This document shows, piece after piece, positions 6,467 to 8,683 of a stretch of 8,683 nt of DNA. Every line of letters begins with the position of its first letter. The first letter of the stretch is position 1. A model generated the notes under the pieces. That model was not told the DNA's origin. It searched no databases and saw only the letters and a program-made list of their open reading frames with translations. A program made the translations under genes and the position numbers. Origin of the DNA: Deltaproteobacteria bacterium (GTDB taxonomy: Bacteria; Myxococcota_A; UBA9042; DTJE01); contig JAADHL010000083.1 in NCBI GenBank assembly GCA_013151875.1, positions 1 to 8,683 of the forward strand, written 5' to 3'.

Positions 6467-7540
6467 ATGAGCAATCATGATCTTCACATCGCGGTGACCG
6501 GGCTCAATGCCACGGACAACCCGGGACCCGGCGTCTCGGTCCTGCGTTCGTTGAGGCTGGCGCCCGATTTCACCGGCGAACTGCTGGGTTTGACCTACGA
6601 CACGCTCGATCCCGGCATCTACAATCGGGAACTCGACCTCGCCGGCTCGTTCCTGATCCCATACCCCAGCGAGGGCGCCGACGCCCTGCTGGCCCGGCTC
6701 CGCTATATCCACGAGCGGTTCCGCATAGACGTGCTCATCCCGACCCTGGATTCCGAGTTCCCATCCCTGATGGCGCTTCAGGGCGACCTGGAGAGGATGG
6801 GTATCCGCATGTTCATCCCGGACAAGGCGCAGTTCGACCTCCGCTCCAAGTCCCGGCTCCTGGACCTGGGACGCAAGGCGGACATCGACGTGCCGAAAGG
6901 CAAAATAGTGATGGAGGCGTCCGAAATCTACCGGATTCACGAGGAGATACCCTACCCCTTCATGGTAAAGGGCGTCTTCTACGGGGCCTCGGTTGTACAC
7001 ACCCTGGACGAGGCCCTGGCCGCCTTCCACCACATGGTCGCCTCATGGGGGGTCCCAGTGATCATCCAAAAATTCCACGCCGGCGAGGAGTACGACGTGG
7101 TGGCCGTGGGCGACGGCGGTGGCGGCCTGGTCGGGGCCGTTCCCATGAAAAAGACATTCATCACCGACAAGGGTAAGGGCTGGGCCGGAGTGGCGGTCAG
7201 GGACCACGAACTGCTGGCCGTTACCGAGCGGTTCATGGCCGCCACACGATGGCGCGGCCCCTGCGAAATCGAGATCCTCAAGACCTCCGAGCCCCGATAT
7301 TACCTGATCGAGGTGAATCCCCGGTTTCCCGCCTGGACCTACCTGTCCGCGGGCGCCGGTCAGAACCTGCCGTGGGCAACGGCCCGACTGGCGGCCGGTG
7401 AGGACGTGGGGGTCCTTCCGGACTACAGGCCGGGCACGATGTTCGTGCGGATATCAATCGACCAGATCGCGACCATGGACGATTTCCAGGCAATCGCCAC
7501 CACGGGGGAACTGGTACGCAACCAAGAGGATGAATCATGA
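6467..7540 (+). CDS. ATP-grasp domain ligase (carbamoyl-phosphate synthase-like)
   Basis: 357 aa from the Met at 6467, which has CAGGGA nine bases upstream; the Met at 6461 (two residues longer, spacing three) is an alternative. N-terminal pre-ATP-grasp domain with IAVTGLNATDNPGPGVSVLR, then the ATP-grasp core: YPFMVKGVFYGAS (ATP-binding Lys), VIIQKFHAGEEYDVVAV, and the metal-binding part CEIEILK (Glu267/Glu269) and LIEVNPRFPAW (Glu282, Asn284). Such enzymes activate a carboxylate as acyl phosphate and join it to an amine, thiol or similar nucleophile. Length and the motifs resemble short CarB-like ligases rather than D-Ala-D-Ala ligase. The stop overlaps the start of the decarboxylase gene (ATGA). 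With PqqD upstream, the likely acceptor is a peptide or carrier, but neither substrate can be read from the sequence. Confidence 0.88.
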   Translation: MSNHDLHIAVTGLNATDNPGPGVSVLRSLRLAPDFTGELLGLTYDTLDPGIYNRELDLAGSFLIPYPSEGADALLARLRYIHERFRIDVLIPTLDSEFPSLMALQGDLERMGIRMFIPDKAQFDLRSKSRLLDLGRKADIDVPKGKIVMEASEIYRIHEEIPYPFMVKGVFYGASVVHTLDEALAAFHHMVASWGVPVIIQKFHAGEEYDVVAVGDGGGGLVGAVPMKKTFITDKGKGWAGVAVRDHELLAVTERFMAATRWRGPCEIEILKTSEPRYYLIEVNPRFPAWTYLSAGAGQNLPWATARLAAGEDVGVLPDYRPGTMFVRISIDQIATMDDFQAIATTGELVRNQEDES

Positions 7541-7629
7541 CCAGGCAACGCTACGAAAGGCCCACGCTGGTGCGACACGTGATGGGCATGATGAACAAAC
7601 TGGCGCGGGTGCAGTCCATGCAGCCCATG
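7537..7629 (+). other. RiPP-leader-like N-terminal extension (YxxPxL) on the decarboxylase
   Basis: Residues 1-31 precede the start of the usual DapDC-type barrel domain. They read MTRQRYERPTLVRHVMGMMN, then KLARVQSMQPM. YERPTL matches the YxxPxL core that lasso-peptide leaders use to bind a PqqD-like RRE. The following Gly comes five residues after Leu, against three in most lasso leaders, so the match is partial. A PqqD-like protein encoded two genes upstream makes a docking role plausible. Confidence 0.55.
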
Positions 7630-8683
7630 TCCGCCATCGAAGGCGTCCCGGTGGCCGATCTGGTCAATAAGCACGGATCGCCCCTGTTCGTGTTCAGCGA
7701 GAGGACCCTGGTGGATCGGTACCGGGACCTGTCGGAAAGCTTTGCCCTGCGCTACCCGCGGGTCCAGCCCGCTTGGTCCTACAAGACCAACTACCTGGAC
7801 GCCGTGTGCAGGGTGTTCCACCGGGAGGGTGCCTGGGCGGAGGTGGTCAGCGAGATGGAGTACGACAAGGCCCGTCGCCTGGGCGTGCCGGGTCCGCACA
7901 TCATCTTCAACGGTCCCTTCAAACCGGAGGCGGCCCTGGCAAAGGCATTCGCGGACGGCGCCAGGGTCAACCTGGACCACTTCGACGAGATCCAGCGCGC
8001 GGAAAAGGTGGCGCGCGAGGCCGGGATCCGCCCCGCCGTGGGCATCCGGCTGAACATGGCCGTGGCGGGCACGCCCCCTTGGAGCAGGTTCGGATTCAAC
8101 CTGGAAAGCGGCCAGGCCCTTGACGCGGTACGGCGGATCATGGCCGGCGGCGCCCTTGAACTGAAGGGCCTGCACAGCCACATCGGGACGTTCATACAGG
8201 ACGTGGAATCCTACCGGGAGCAGGCATCCAAGATGGCGGGCTTCGCCAACGACCTGTCACGGGAATTCGGAATAAAGATGGACACCATGGACGTGGGCGG
8301 AGGGTTCGCCTCGCGGAACACGCTGCACTCGCAATACCTGCCCGGCGAGCAGGCCACCCCTTCATTCGCCCAGTACGCCGAAGCGGTGGTCAGCGGCCTT
8401 TCCGAACTGGAAACGACGCCGGGCCATGAACCGTTGCTGCTGTTGGAAACCGGGCGGGCCCTCGTGGATGACTCGGGCTATCTGATCACGACCGTGCACG
8501 CCAACAAGCGCCTGCCGGACGGCCGCAAGGCCCTGGTCGTGGACGCCGGCGTGAACACGCTGTTCACGGCCTTCTGGTACAAACACGACGTGATCCCGGC
8601 CCAGGAATTTGCCGGCACGCCCGAGCCCACCGTGATCTTCGGCCCCCTTTGCATGAACATAGACGTGGTGCGGGACCACCTGA
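7537..8683 (+). CDS. PLP-dependent fold-III decarboxylase (DapDC/ODC superfamily) with leader-like N-terminal extension (partial, C-terminus off the right edge)
   Basis: 382 codons to the edge; ATG overlaps the ATP-grasp stop. From residue 33 it follows diaminopimelate decarboxylase-type proteins: VADLVNKHGSPLFVFSE, PLP Lys83 in SYKTNYL, RFGFNL, HSHIG, Gly-rich phosphate loop DVGGGF, ETGRALVDDSGYL, and FGPLCMNIDVV near the edge. Relative to LysA-type enzymes, EPGR is ETGR and the substrate-site motif CESxD is CMNID, so it is unlikely to be housekeeping LysA and the substrate is probably different. Residues 1-31 are an extra N-terminal segment with Tyr6-x-x-Pro9-x-Leu11, then GMMNKLAR. Butirosin BtrK is a precedent for a DapDC homolog acting on a carrier-bound amino acid made by an ATP-grasp enzyme. 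Third clear gene of the cassette; more genes may follow outside the window. Confidence 0.88.
   Translation, partial: MTRQRYERPTLVRHVMGMMNKLARVQSMQPMSAIEGVPVADLVNKHGSPLFVFSERTLVDRYRDLSESFALRYPRVQPAWSYKTNYLDAVCRVFHREGAWAEVVSEMEYDKARRLGVPGPHIIFNGPFKPEAALAKAFADGARVNLDHFDEIQRAEKVAREAGIRPAVGIRLNMAVAGTPPWSRFGFNLESGQALDAVRRIMAGGALELKGLHSHIGTFIQDVESYREQASKMAGFANDLSREFGIKMDTMDVGGGFASRNTLHSQYLPGEQATPSFAQYAEAVVSGLSELETTPGHEPLLLLETGRALVDDSGYLITTVHANKRLPDGRKALVVDAGVNTLFTAFWYKHDVIPAQEFAGTPEPTVIFGPLCMNIDVVRDHL

Noticed and set aside
7423..8181. Minus-strand open frame of 252 codons (also the 317-codon one at 6080-7033)
   Set aside because: Both are antisense to clear ATP-grasp, decarboxylase and PqqD coding sequence.
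7537..8683. Housekeeping LysA (diaminopimelate decarboxylase)
   Set aside because: The CESxD and EPGR motifs are changed, an extra N-terminal tail is present and there are no lysine biosynthesis neighbours.

Overview
This is a GC-rich, gene-dense bacterial window. It probably comes from a Deltaproteobacteria/Myxococcota-type Gram-negative. The clues are an exported lipoprotein with a long Gly-Thr-Asp linker after the lipobox Cys, a MYXO-CTERM-like tail (Gly-rich Cys motif, one membrane helix, short basic end) on a secreted enzyme, and a Cpx-type two-component pair. The taxon is inferred; there is no rRNA gene in the window.

Left half, minus strand (1-3700): two exported hydrolases that look like one operon, 43 bases apart. 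The upstream gene (2324-3700) encodes a secreted protein of the zinc-dependent phospholipase C type with a C-terminal surface-sorting tail. The downstream gene (1-2280, cut by the left edge) encodes a lipoprotein GH92 alpha-mannosidase with an F5/8 type C (discoidin-like) domain inserted inside the catalytic domain, just before the loop with the predicted catalytic acid.

Centre (3701-6011): a 104-base intergenic region separates the hydrolases from a divergent, translationally coupled pair, an OmpR/CpxR-type response regulator and a CpxA-type sensor kinase.

Right half, plus strand (6012-8683): an AT-richer gap with three TTTAC repeats (reverse complement of the E. coli CpxR half-site GTAAA) leads into a tight cassette: an 88-aa stand-alone PqqD-like peptide-binding protein (RRE fold), an ATP-grasp ligase, and a fold-III PLP-dependent decarboxylase of the DapDC/ODC superfamily, cut by the right edge. 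The decarboxylase has an N-terminal extension of about 31 residues with a YxxPxL motif, the signature by which lasso-peptide leaders are bound by PqqD-like RREs. Two very short ORFs (27 and 23 codons) flank the PqqD gene.

The right-hand cassette is the most unusual part. An ATP-grasp ligase plus a DapDC-like decarboxylase recalls BtrJ/BtrK of butirosin biosynthesis, which load glutamate on a carrier protein and decarboxylate it there. Here a PqqD-like chaperone stands beside them, suggesting chemistry on a peptide-tethered amino acid, possibly under control of the adjacent Cpx-like system. This is a hypothesis from gene content and motifs. No product or substrate can be read from the sequence.
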